DNA from: Brevibacterium permense
Lineage (GTDB): Bacteria; Actinomycetota; Actinomycetes; Actinomycetales; Brevibacteriaceae
DNA length: 64,000 nt
Assembly (NCBI RefSeq): GCF_025506275.1
Contig: NZ_QYCP01000001.1
Location: 124,001-188,000, forward strand
Reading direction: 5' to 3'
Shown: positions 42,375 to 50,960 of the stretch, piece after piece
Layout: each line of letters begins with the position of its first letter
Numbering within the stretch: the first letter of the stretch is position 1
Translations under genes and position numbers: made by a program
The notes under the pieces: generated by a model
The model's database searches: none
The model's input: only the letters and a program-made list of their open reading frames with translations
Told to the model about the DNA's origin: nothing

Positions 42375-44428
42375 ACCACTCCCCCGATCTCACCTCCCCC
42401 GCACCCGCCGACACGTACGCTGGAGACGTGCCCCGCCCAGCAGAGCCTCCGCAGATCGGCCCGAATTCCGCAACGACCGCCGATTCCCAGGCCGCGGCCG
42501 CGCCGCGTTCGTGGTGGGCCGGACTGTGGCACAATCTCGGCCGCGATGCCGGCCTCGTCGCCCCGAGCCTGCTCGTCTCCCTTATCGCGTTTCCGGTGCT
42601 CATCGCTCTGTTCTCGGTCTCGATCGCCACGGTCATCGTCTGGGTCGGTGTGCTCCTCCTGCCGCTGACGCTGACTGTGGCCCGCGCGTTCGGCAACCTC
42701 TCCCGGGCCCGTGCCCGCACGTGGGGTGCCCCCATCGCCGAAGCTGCTCCGCGTCCACGTGGACGCGGACTCCGCTGGTGGCTGGCTCCGCTGTCCGATG
42801 CTCGGGCGTGGCTGGATCTGCTCTTCGAAACCGTGTTCGCGCTGCCGATCCGACTCCTCACGTTCTCCGTCTCCCTTGCCTGGTTCGCTGGCGGCCTCGG
42901 CGGCACCACTTTCTTCTTCTGGGGGCGGTTCCTGCCCGACGACGACGGCGACACGGTCGATTGGGTCGTCGCGTGGGTGACGAACTCACCGGTCACGGAC
43001 CTCGGGTTCTCCGCCGAGGCGGCCTTCCAGTTCGTCGTCGGCATCGTTCTGCTGCTGACGTTCCCTTTCGTCCTTCATGCCATGGCCCTGCTCGAGATCG
43101 TTGCGATCCGCGCCGCGCTGTCGACTGATGGGGCAGCTGCCGCGATGCAGTCGGCCCAGCCGGAACACTCGGCCCAGACGCCAGGTTCTTACTTGTCCGC
43201 CGCGCCGCAGGCGGCTCGCTCAGAACTGCCGCGTCATCCGGCGCAGTCCTCGCCTTTGTCGGCCCTCGCGGGGAGCCAGGGCTGGTTCTGGCTCATCGCA
43301 GCATTCGTCGGTGCCGTGCTCGTGGCAGTCGCCTGGCCGGTGACCACCGTCCTCTATGGCATCCCGACCGTCTATGCGATGCTTCTCGCGTTCGGCCTCA
43401 GCGCCGCGCTCCTGCTTGCCGTGCGCTGGCCGATCCCGGCAATCGGTCTCGGACTCGCCTCTCAGGCGGCGGGCATTCTGCTCACCGCAGACGTCTCGGG
43501 AGCAGTCCGTCCGTTCACGGTCACCTCGCTGTTGGCTCTCGTGTTCCTCCACCTCATCATCGGTCTGCGTCACCGCTGGATCCACCTCGTCGCACTGTGG
43601 TCGGGCAGTGCGCTCATCGGCGTGCTCGCCCTGATCCTGCCGCATGCCGGCGAGCTGCCCGGGGCCCTGTCGAACGTCATCACCACCGCAGCCATCGCCG
43701 CCGGCGCAGGAGTCATCGGCGTCATCGGCAACCTGCTCATCAGAGGTCGCCGGCAGCTCGAATCCGAACGCGAACTCAGTGCCGCGGAGCTGGCGAAACG
43801 ACAGGAGTTGGAAGAGCGCAATCGGATCGCACAGGAGCTCCATGATGTCGTCGCCCACAGCATGTCGGTCATCAGCGTGCAGGCGACGACAGCGAAGTAC
43901 CGTCTGCCCGGACTCGATGAACGGAGCCTCAGCGAGTTCGATTCGATGGCGGGATCGGCTCGCCAGGCGCTGACCGAGATGCGCGGACTGCTCGCCATCC
44001 TCCGCGGCGGCCGGGACGCAGACCTGGCCCCGCAGCCGACCGTCGAGGACATTCCCGCGCTCGTCGATGTAACGCGCGGCTCCGGTGCGGTCGTCGAGCT
44101 CGACTTCCCCTCCGAGCCTCTGTCGCTTCCGCCGACGACGAGCCTCACCGCATTCCGCGTGGTACAGGAGAGCCTGTCGAATGCACTTCGGCATGCCGCC
44201 GGCGCCCCGGTGACGGTCACCGTCACGGTCATCGGGCCCCGACTCGAGATCTCCGTTCTCAACGGGGAACCCGACGGCGGGTCGGACGCGGGTGGGCACA
44301 GCCACCTCGGCGGAGGTTTCGGCATCAAGGGAATGCGCGAACGTGTCGAAGCTCTGGGCGGGAGCCTGCAGGTGGGGCCGACGGCTACCGGCGGGTTCGC
44401 TGTGAGGGCGTCGCTGCCGGTGTGGTGA
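42371..44428 (+). CDS. Sensor histidine kinase (DesK/NarX type)
   Basis: A 685-residue membrane kinase. The N-terminal half has six to eight helices in two groups, broken by a hydrophilic Gln/Ala/Pro-rich loop around residues 255-300; the arrangement resembles the putative-sensor domain. The phospho-acceptor His491 lies in AQELHDVVAHSMSV, and the ATPase motif is GFGIKGMRERV. GTG 42371 overlaps the transporter stop, with AGGAAGGAATC upstream. The response regulator at 40563 on the opposite strand is its probable partner. Confidence 0.9.
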   Translation: MNHSPDLTSPAPADTYAGDVPRPAEPPQIGPNSATTADSQAAAAPRSWWAGLWHNLGRDAGLVAPSLLVSLIAFPVLIALFSVSIATVIVWVGVLLLPLTLTVARAFGNLSRARARTWGAPIAEAAPRPRGRGLRWWLAPLSDARAWLDLLFETVFALPIRLLTFSVSLAWFAGGLGGTTFFFWGRFLPDDDGDTVDWVVAWVTNSPVTDLGFSAEAAFQFVVGIVLLLTFPFVLHAMALLEIVAIRAALSTDGAAAAMQSAQPEHSAQTPGSYLSAAPQAARSELPRHPAQSSPLSALAGSQGWFWLIAAFVGAVLVAVAWPVTTVLYGIPTVYAMLLAFGLSAALLLAVRWPIPAIGLGLASQAAGILLTADVSGAVRPFTVTSLLALVFLHLIIGLRHRWIHLVALWSGSALIGVLALILPHAGELPGALSNVITTAAIAAGAGVIGVIGNLLIRGRRQLESERELSAAELAKRQELEERNRIAQELHDVVAHSMSVISVQATTAKYRLPGLDERSLSEFDSMAGSARQALTEMRGLLAILRGGRDADLAPQPTVEDIPALVDVTRGSGAVVELDFPSEPLSLPPTTSLTAFRVVQESLSNALRHAAGAPVTVTVTVIGPRLEISVLNGEPDGGSDAGGHSHLGGGFGIKGMRERVEALGGSLQVGPTATGGFAVRASLPVW

Positions 44429-44532
44429 GGGTCCGAGGGAGACGCGGATTCGCGGCGGATCAGGTAGGCGTCGGTCGATCGGTGTCATACTGAAAGTCCC
44501 CACCTGCTCCCCTCAGGAAGGACTGTATCCCC

Positions 44533-45426
44533 ATGTCACAGCCGCCCCCTTCGCTGTCTGCCTCTCCGGCCTCGTCGGCGTCTGATCCGAATGCACCGAG
44601 ACGATCGGTGCGGATTCTGCGGCGCACGATTGCCATCACCATCGTCGTGGCTTTCAGCCTGGCTGCGATCGGCGGGATCATCGTCCTCCTCGGTGACATC
44701 GAGTCCGAGGCGACCTTCAAGGTCATCGGCACCACGGCTCTGACCGGCGCCGTCAGCGTCGCAGCGTTCTGCGGTGCCACGCTCATCGGGCGTCGGACCC
44801 AATGGTTCGGGATCGCCACGATCGGCATGTCAGCGGTCACGATGGCGCTGAGTCTGTGGTTCATCTGGGGTGATCCATTCGCAGATCCGGAAGACTATGA
44901 GCTCGGAGAGGTCCTCTTCCAGGCCCTGTCCTCGCTCGTCCTTGTCACGGCTGTCGCGTCGATATCCGCGCTCATTCTGCTGCTGGCACCCCGATCCTGG
45001 TTGGTGCGGATCGGGCTGCCGATCACGCTCGGACTGCTTACTCTCGGCACTAGCCTGGTACTCGTCACGATCTGGGTGGAATCGGCGTGGGAACTCGAGT
45101 GGCTGACCCGCCTCAACGGGATCGTATGGATCCTCGCCGCACTCGGAGTCGTCATCGTGCCGCTGACTTCACTGCTGCTCAGGGCCGGGACGAAGCCGAC
45201 GGAGGCGGCGCCGGCCGCGGCAGTCACGAACACGATAACTGGCGCTCATGCTGGAACGTCGACCGGATCGGCACAGACTCATCCGACTCAGCATGGTTCG
45301 ACTCCGCCATCGCCGACTCTGTCTCCTGCGATGCTCGAGCGCGTCGATGCTGCCGCCAGGGCCGAGGGCATCACGGCAGACGAGCTCATCGATCGGCTTC
45401 TATCCGCGGAGCATCGAACCCCTTAG
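44533..45426 (+). CDS. Membrane protein of unknown function with RHH-like C-terminus
   Basis: A 297-residue protein I do not recognise. The N-terminus is Ser/Pro/Ala-rich, and six hydrophobic segments lie between about residues 30 and 215. A Thr/Pro-rich stretch follows, then a short helical end (LSPAMLERVDAAARAEGITADELIDRLL) whose periodicity resembles a CopG-type ribbon-helix-helix unit. AGGAAGGAC is 12 bases upstream of ATG. It lies alone between the kinase gene and the CPBP pseudogene. The C-terminal resemblance is pattern-level only. Confidence 0.7.
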   Translation: MSQPPPSLSASPASSASDPNAPRRSVRILRRTIAITIVVAFSLAAIGGIIVLLGDIESEATFKVIGTTALTGAVSVAAFCGATLIGRRTQWFGIATIGMSAVTMALSLWFIWGDPFADPEDYELGEVLFQALSSLVLVTAVASISALILLLAPRSWLVRIGLPITLGLLTLGTSLVLVTIWVESAWELEWLTRLNGIVWILAALGVVIVPLTSLLLRAGTKPTEAAPAAAVTNTITGAHAGTSTGSAQTHPTQHGSTPPSPTLSPAMLERVDAAARAEGITADELIDRLLSAEHRTP

Positions 45427-46140
45427 GCCGTTTCGGGCCGGCCCCTACGGGGACGCATCGGTTCACGGTCGGTCGGGCCGCCTCGGCGAAAGGCCGATCC
45501 ACCTCGGCGGCGATGATCGAGGACGACCATGATGCCGAAGACGATAGGAGCCGCGATCGACATGACGACCTCGACCGTGGGGGCGCTCGTCGCATTGAGG
45601 TCGGCACCGGCGAGCACACCCAGCCCGAATGCGAAGACGTTGTTGACGATGTGGAAGGCGATTCCGGCTTCGAGGCTGCCGGTGATGATGGTCAGGGTGC
45701 CGACGATGACGGCGAAGATGCCGACGTCGATGAGTCCCGGCAGGTCGTAGACGTGGCCGACGACGAAGACCGGCACGGGAATGAGGACGGCCGAGGCAGG
45801 GTGACGCAGCCAGGAGCGAGATGATCGAGGAGAACGAGCGCCTGTAGATGCATAGGGTCGCGAACTCGACGGCCGGCCACATGAGGATGACGCTGACGAG
45901 TCCGAAGAGGACGCCCGTGGTCGTGTTCATGTCGAAGAGCTGGTCCGACCACGAGTTGAATTCACCGTCGGCGCCGAGGGCGAACAGTGCCCAGACGAAG
46001 AAGGCCGTGAACAGGCCGATGACGGCGATCAGGTAGAACACCGAGGTCAGGAGCGCCACGAGGATCGGCTTGAACCACCGGTGTCCCGGTTGCGCGGCGA
46101 ACTGCCGATGAAAGCGCAGTGAGTGGGGTTGATCTCTCAT
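45423..46140 (-). pseudogene. CPBP intramembrane protease gene with internal deletion and frameshift
   Basis: Starting at ATG 46140 one frame reads MRDQPHSLRFHRQFAAQPGH then KPILVALLTSVFYLIAVIG and on to YRRSFSSIISLLA near 45,810. The next part (PASAVLIPVPVFVVGHVYDLPGL to LNATSAPTVEVVM) is in another frame and runs to the stop at 45423. The segment normally carrying the EExxxR catalytic motif is absent at the junction (about 45,798-45,815), so about 100 codons are missing together with a frame change. The product cannot be a functional CPBP (Abi-type) protease. Sequencing error would not explain the missing segment. Confidence 0.75.
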
Positions 46141-46321
46141 GTCTCCACCCTTTCGAAACCGACGGCCGCCCACCATCGGCCGAGGGCATGATTCGTGTCA
46201 TCCGATCGAATGAATGCGCACGTCAGATGGCCTCTGGACGGGGGCTTGCGACCACTGTGTCCGGCAGAACTCATCCTTTCGGACGACAGCCTCACAGGCG
46301 TCACCCCGGTAGGCTCGAAGG

Positions 46322-47731
46322 GTGACTCCTCGCCTCGTCCGCCGCCCTCTGGCGCATGCCCTCCTCTGGACAGGCATCTCCGCCGTCGTCGGCGTGCTCC
46401 TGCTCGTCGTCATCGTCGGAAACCAATGGCCGGCAACCGAGGATGCGGGCCCCCGGGCGGATGCGCTCAGTGCCGAGATCTTCGTCCACGTCGCCTTCGG
46501 CCTCGTCTCCTTCGTCTGTCTGCCCATCGTCCTCGTCGTCGATGGACGCCGGGTGCCGCGCAAACAGCTGCGTCCGAAGGTGCTGGCCGCGGAGAAGCTG
46601 CGCGAGTTCCTCACCGTCACCGGCCACGGCGGCGATGAGTTCCTCGCAGCCGACGGATCTGTCGAAACTCTGCAGCGCCGACCGGGCGGCTGGGTTCCTG
46701 TCACCGTCGGGATCATCGGGATCCTCCTGGGCACTGTCAGCATCCTCGGCGCCTTCGCCGCCTCGGTCATGCTCGTCTCACTGTCGGCCCGACGCAGTTG
46801 GGCACTCGACTTCGGCGGGCTCGCCGCCACACTGGCAGCGTTCTCCGCGACCTACGTCCTCACTCCGCAGGCGGCGGGGGCTTTCGATCTTCCCGTGTTC
46901 GTCTTCGGCAGCACGCTCTACGCCGTCATCGTCATCGTCGGCGTCATCCGCGGCTCCCGCGAACAGGGCTTCATCGACTCCGCCGCGCAGACCCTGCTGC
47001 GCGAACGCTCCCGGCAGGACCGCGCCATTGCCGAGGTGCGCCGCGGCATCGCCCGCGACATGCACGACTCCCTGTCCCATCACCTGTCCGTCATCGCGAT
47101 GTACTCCGGTGCGCTGTCCGTGCGGCAGGACCTCGACCCCGACGAAGTCCGCGAAAGTGCTCGTCTCATCGCCGATGCTGCCCGCCGCTCCGGCGTCGAA
47201 CTCCGTGAGGTGCTCACGATGCTGCGCAGCGATGACCAGGGCACGGTCATCGACCCCGACATCGACCGCCTCGTCGCGGCCAGGGGCGACACCGCCGAAC
47301 TGCGATACCGCGAACCGGTGACCGCCGAGGCGCTCCACCGGTGCGGGGCACTCGAGCAGACGACGATCTACCGCTTCGTCCAGGAAGCGATCACGAACGC
47401 GGTCAAGCATGCCCCGGGCCAGAAGGTGACGATCAAGGTCGGTTTCGACGAGGCCGACGGTCACCTCGAACTCGTCGCCAGCAATCCGCACACGGGCCTG
47501 GCCCCGGCCTTCCGCGCCGGAGCACAGCAGCTCGTCACCGGATCCGGATTGGGGCTGCTCGGACTGCGGGAGAGAATGGAGGCCATGGGCGGCGATCTCA
47601 CGGTGACGACGACCCCGGAGTTCACCCTCCGCGCCCGCATTCCCGTCGGTGCCGACATCTTCACAGACGGCGACGCCCCGGGAACTGCCGGTACGATCGA
47701 CTCCCCCGACGAGCAGGAGACGCAGACATGA
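46322..47731 (+). CDS. Sensor histidine kinase (NarL class)
   Basis: A 469-residue kinase. Four membrane helices occupy about residues 12-210 with a hydrophilic loop between helices 2 and 3. The phospho-acceptor His248 lies in ARDMHDSLSHHLSV, and the ATPase region has GSGLGLLGLRERME. The GTG at 46322 is preceded by TAGGCT (46310-46315) and six bases, so the mRNA is probably leaderless. It overlaps the response regulator by four bases. Second complete kinase-regulator pair of the window; the signal is unknown. Confidence 0.92.
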   Translation: MTPRLVRRPLAHALLWTGISAVVGVLLLVVIVGNQWPATEDAGPRADALSAEIFVHVAFGLVSFVCLPIVLVVDGRRVPRKQLRPKVLAAEKLREFLTVTGHGGDEFLAADGSVETLQRRPGGWVPVTVGIIGILLGTVSILGAFAASVMLVSLSARRSWALDFGGLAATLAAFSATYVLTPQAAGAFDLPVFVFGSTLYAVIVIVGVIRGSREQGFIDSAAQTLLRERSRQDRAIAEVRRGIARDMHDSLSHHLSVIAMYSGALSVRQDLDPDEVRESARLIADAARRSGVELREVLTMLRSDDQGTVIDPDIDRLVAARGDTAELRYREPVTAEALHRCGALEQTTIYRFVQEAITNAVKHAPGQKVTIKVGFDEADGHLELVASNPHTGLAPAFRAGAQQLVTGSGLGLLGLRERMEAMGGDLTVTTTPEFTLRARIPVGADIFTDGDAPGTAGTIDSPDEQETQT

Positions 47732-48360
47732 GCATTCGGGTAGTCATCGCCGACGACGAATCGCTCATGCGCTCGGGGCTCAAGCTCCTCCTCGGCGCGG
47801 CGACCGATATCGAGGTCATCGCCGAGGCGGTCGACGGAGTCGAAGCCATCGACCTCGCCCGTCGGCTGAGTCCCGACCTCGTGCTCATGGACATCCGGAT
47901 GCCCCGCCTCGACGGCCTCGAGGCCGCGCAGACGCTGCTGTCCGATCCCGAACATCCGCAGGTGCTCATGCTCACGGCCTTCGGGACCGACGATTTCATC
48001 CACCGCGCCCTGCAGTCCGGGGCGGCAGGCTACATCCTCAAGGACACCCCGCCGGAAGAGCTCATCAATGCCGTTCGCGCGGCAGCCGACGGCACCCGCA
48101 CGCTGTCGGAGACCGCCTTGGCCACGTTGATGTCGTCCCGTCCGGCTGCCTCGGCGCCGGGTCGGGATCCGCTAGTTTCCCTGTCGACCAGGGAGCGGGA
48201 GATCGCCGAGGCGGTCGCGCAGGGTTTGACGAACGCGCAGGTGGCCAGGGCACTGTTCGTCTCGACGGCGACGGTGAAGACCCACTTGGCGCGCATCTTC
48301 GACAAGCTGGAGGTGACCTCCCGGGTGCAGCTGGCGCTGCTCGTCAACGCACACCGCTGA
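47728..48360 (+). CDS. NarL/LuxR-type response regulator
   Basis: A 210-residue regulator translationally coupled to the kinase before it (ATGA). The receiver domain carries Asp55 (LVLMDIRMP) and ends near residue 120. The LuxR domain has LSTREREIAEAVAQGLTNAQVA and TVKTHLARIFDKLEV. The stop lies 14 bases before the end of the convergent SDR gene. Targets are not visible. Confidence 0.95.
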   Translation: MSIRVVIADDESLMRSGLKLLLGAATDIEVIAEAVDGVEAIDLARRLSPDLVLMDIRMPRLDGLEAAQTLLSDPEHPQVLMLTAFGTDDFIHRALQSGAAGYILKDTPPEELINAVRAAADGTRTLSETALATLMSSRPAASAPGRDPLVSLSTREREIAEAVAQGLTNAQVARALFVSTATVKTHLARIFDKLEVTSRVQLALLVNAHR

Positions 48361-48374
48361 ACTTCCCTAGCCGA

Positions 48375-49136
48375 TCATTTCGGTGCCATCCGGATGGCAC
48401 CGTCGAGGCGGATCGTCTCACCGTTGAGCATCGGGTTGGCGACGATCGATTCGACGAGCTGCGCGTACTCGGCGGGCTTGCCCAGCCGAGCCGGATGCGG
48501 CACGGACTTGCCCAGGGACTCCTGCGCGTCGTCGGGCAGGCCTGCCATCATCGGGGTCTCGAAGATGCCCGGAGCGATCGTGACGACGCGGATGAGGGAG
48601 GCGGCGAGTTCGCGGGCCATCGGCAGGGTCACCGCGGCCACAGCACCCTTGGACGCCGAGTAGGCGATCTGGCCGATCTGACCGTCGAAAGCCGCCACCG
48701 ATGCGGTGTTGACGATGACCCCGCGCTCTTCGCCCTCCGCTTCCTGGTCCTGCATGGCCGCGGCGGCGAGGCGGCAGACGTTGACGGTGCCGACGATGTT
48801 GATGTTCAGCACCTTCTGGAACGCCTCGAGCGGCAGCGGGCCCTTGCGGGAGACGAGCTTCCCGGGCGTCGCGACACCGGCGCAGTTGACGACGACGCGC
48901 AGCGCGCCGAGCCCGGTGGCGGTGTCGACTGCGGCCTGAACCTGCTCTTCGTTGGTGACGTCGGCGGTGACGAAGTGAGCGGCATCGCCGAGTTCGGCTG
49001 ACGCCTGCTGCCCGACCTCGGCGTTGAGGTCGACCATGACGACCTGGGCGCCAGCGGCCAGGAGGCGTTCGGTGGTCGCGCGGCCGAGTCCGGAGGCTCC
49101 GCCGGTGACGAGGGCGACGGTGTTCTTCAGTTCCAT
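48375..49136 (-). CDS. Short-chain dehydrogenase, 3-hydroxyacyl-CoA dehydrogenase type II-like
   Basis: A 253-residue SDR with the cofactor motif [25 protein letters not shown], catalytic YSASKGAV (Tyr, Lys) and a C-terminal substrate loop with [11 protein letters not shown]. The match to the HSD17B10/type II 3-hydroxyacyl-CoA dehydrogenase pattern suggests beta-oxidation or related alcohol oxidation. The ATG at 49136 follows AAGGAC. A promoter with an overlapping operator-like site lies upstream (49155-49183). Convergent with the kinase-regulator pair. Confidence 0.88.
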   Translation of the reverse strand: MELKNTVALVTGGASGLGRATTERLLAAGAQVVMVDLNAEVGQQASAELGDAAHFVTADVTNEEQVQAAVDTATGLGALRVVVNCAGVATPGKLVSRKGPLPLEAFQKVLNINIVGTVNVCRLAAAAMQDQEAEGEERGVIVNTASVAAFDGQIGQIAYSASKGAVAAVTLPMARELAASLIRVVTIAPGIFETPMMAGLPDDAQESLGKSVPHPARLGKPAEYAQLVESIVANPMLNGETIRLDGAIRMAPK

Positions 49137-49154
49137 GGGTGTCCTTTGCATCGC

Positions 49155-49183
49155 TGAGTGAACGGTTGATCACTGTGACTCTA
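49155..49183 (-). promoter_or_regulatory. SDR promoter with TetR-type operator candidate
   Basis: On the minus strand a -10 box TAGAGT (49183-49178) is followed over the start site by TGATCAACCGTTCACTCA (49172-49155), whose ends TGA/TCA and central AACCGTT match the general form of FadR/KstR-type TetR sites. The gene is 19 bases further on. The TetR gene at 50234 is one candidate to bind it. Confidence 0.35.
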
Positions 49184-49281
49184 ACGCAGGCGTGGGGACG
49201 GTCACTGTGCACGGTCGGGCCGGGCCGCCTCGGGGAGGCGATCACCAGGCCGATATGGTGTCGGTCGCGGCGGGGACGACG

Positions 49282-49311
49282 AGGCCCGCCGGTCGGGTGA
49301 CCGGCGGGCCT
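49282..49311 (-). terminator. Hairpin after the FMN reductase gene
   Basis: Arms AGGCCCGCCGGTC (49282-49294) and its complement (49299-49311) form a perfect 13-bp stem with a GGGT loop, 27 bases beyond the stop codon of the minus-strand reductase. Confidence 0.65.
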
Positions 49312-49337
49312 GTCTCAGTTCAGCGCTGTCGGCAGAC

Positions 49338-49916
49338 TCAGGCGGCCTGCTCCTCGGCGCGGGCTTCGCGCACGGACTTCAGGGCCTCGCCCCAGGCGAC
49401 GATGTCGTCGACCATGGATGCGAACGGGGCGGCAGAGACCTCGGTCGGGGTGAACGTGCCGTCGGCGACGTCGGTGAAGATCGAGAATGATGCCTGGTCA
49501 CGCACGACGGCCAGCTTGTAGTTCGCGAGGATGTGGCGCAGGTGCTCAGCAGCGCGCACTCCCTTGTCGGCGCCGTAGTTCACGATGCCGGCGACCTTGT
49601 GGTTGAACTCGGTGGCGACGAAGTCGAGGGCATTCTTCAGCGAGCCGGAGATCGAGTGGTTGTACTCAGGAGTGACGAAGATGAAGGCGTCGAACTCTTC
49701 GAGCTTCGCGCCCCAGGCCTTCGTGTGGTCGTTGGCGTACATCTTCGCACCCGCCGGGATGATCTCGTCGAGCAGCGGCAGGTCGAAGGTGCCGAAGTCG
49801 ACGACCTCGGCGCGGACATCGTCATTGGCGGCCAGCTGCTGCTCGACCCAGTTCACGATCTGCGGGTTGAGGGCCTGCGGGCGGGAAGTTCCGGGAATGA
49901 TGGCAATGTTGAGCAT
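49338..49916 (-). CDS. NAD(P)H-dependent FMN reductase
   Basis: A 192-residue flavodoxin-fold reductase. The FMN-binding motif is IPGTSRPQALN at the N-terminus, followed by FVTPEYNHSISGSLKNALDF, the hallmark of the ChrR/YieF-SsuE group. Such enzymes reduce FMN, quinones or chromate. The ATG at 49916 is used; one four codons earlier is also possible. It is an isolated gene, divergent from the TetR gene 317 bases away. Confidence 0.9.
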   Translation of the reverse strand: MLNIAIIPGTSRPQALNPQIVNWVEQQLAANDDVRAEVVDFGTFDLPLLDEIIPAGAKMYANDHTKAWGAKLEEFDAFIFVTPEYNHSISGSLKNALDFVATEFNHKVAGIVNYGADKGVRAAEHLRHILANYKLAVVRDQASFSIFTDVADGTFTPTEVSAAPFASMVDDIVAWGEALKSVREARAEEQAA

Positions 49917-50233
49917 ATGCGTCCTCAAATCGTTGAGCGGTGTCCACCGGCCGGGCGGCCATGGCGGTCGAGTTCTCGGGTGGAGCCTGCGACCTGGGCG
50001 AACCGGATCGGCTACAACTCCACACTGCCCAACATTGTTGAAGACTCAATCATTCCGGTCGCGGGTGTGATGCTGATCACAATTGGAGCCGGACGCCGAA
50101 CACGGTGATACCGTGATTCCGCGCGAAATCAGGCCCGCAGAGACCACCTGTCGTGTATGGTCGTTGGGCAAGTGAAAGACTGTTCGTTAAAAAGTCGGCT
50201 TCAACGGAAAACAAGGCAAGGAGTCCGGTCATC

Positions 50234-50893
50234 GTGCGCTCAACCAACGGCCGCAACAATATTCTCCGCTCGGCCCGGGACACCTTCGCGGACAAAGGAT
50301 TCGACGGCGCGTCCATCCGCGATATCGCACAGACAGCAGGTCTGAGCCTCTCAGCGCTCTACTACTACTTCCCATCCAAACAGGAAGCTCTCTACGAGCT
50401 CGTCCACACAGCGTATACCTGGTACGTCGAACACTGCCGAGCGGTCATCGCCGACGTCGATGACGATGTCGTCGACCAGCTGGCCGTGGCGGTGCGCTAC
50501 CTCGCCCGCTATCGCATGGAGAACGTCTCGGTCTCCACCGTGCTGCTGCGCGACACCGAACGGCTCACCGGCGACAACGCCGTCCGCGTGAAAGAACTCC
50601 AGCGGGAGGCCCGCGAGATCATGGGCGATATCGTCCAGGCCGGCATCGACGTAGGGAAGTTCCGCGTCAGCAGTGCGGCTCTGGCCACTCGCGCCATCCA
50701 CTCGATCTGCAATTCGCTCTCGCTGTGGTACCGGCCGACGGGCGACCTGACGCCTGACATGATCGAGCGCGACTTCACTCAGTACTCGATGCGCATCCTC
50801 GGTATCGACCCCGACGAAGCCGAACTCGACCGCCTGCTGGCCCTGCCGGTCAATCAGGCCGGAATGCTCGACTTCATCGCCGACACCAACTGA
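50234..50893 (+). CDS. TetR-family transcriptional regulator
   Basis: A 219-residue repressor with the TetR helix-turn-helix (GASIRDIAQTAGLSLSALYYYFPSKQEAL) near residues 25-55. The C-terminal domain (VRYLARYRMENVSV...SLWYRPTGDLTPDMIERDFTQY) resembles the fatty-acid/acyl-CoA-responsive TetR_C_17 type. I choose GTG 50234 because AAGGAG (50218-50223) is 10 bases upstream; the frame extends to ATG 50153 with no ribosome-binding site. Convergent with the oligopeptide ABC genes. Confidence 0.88.
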   Translation: MRSTNGRNNILRSARDTFADKGFDGASIRDIAQTAGLSLSALYYYFPSKQEALYELVHTAYTWYVEHCRAVIADVDDDVVDQLAVAVRYLARYRMENVSVSTVLLRDTERLTGDNAVRVKELQREAREIMGDIVQAGIDVGKFRVSSAALATRAIHSICNSLSLWYRPTGDLTPDMIERDFTQYSMRILGIDPDEAELDRLLALPVNQAGMLDFIADTN

Positions 50894-50901
50894 CCCCGTT
50901 G

Positions 50902-50957
50902 CTATCTGACGGCGGCGCAGCAACCTCGCGCGAGGTTGCTGCGCCGCCGTCAGGTAG
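50902..50957. terminator. 56-bp palindrome between tetR and the ABC transporter
   Basis: A single near-perfect 28-bp-per-arm palindrome (one T-G pair at 50905/50954) with no loop beyond a CGCGCG centre. It fills almost the whole gap between two convergent genes and probably terminates both. Confidence 0.75.
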
Positions 50958-50960
50958 TAA

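Noticed and set aside
45423..46140. Simple sequencing error as cause of the split CPBP gene
   Set aside because: An error could shift the frame but not remove the roughly 100-codon central segment with the catalytic motif.
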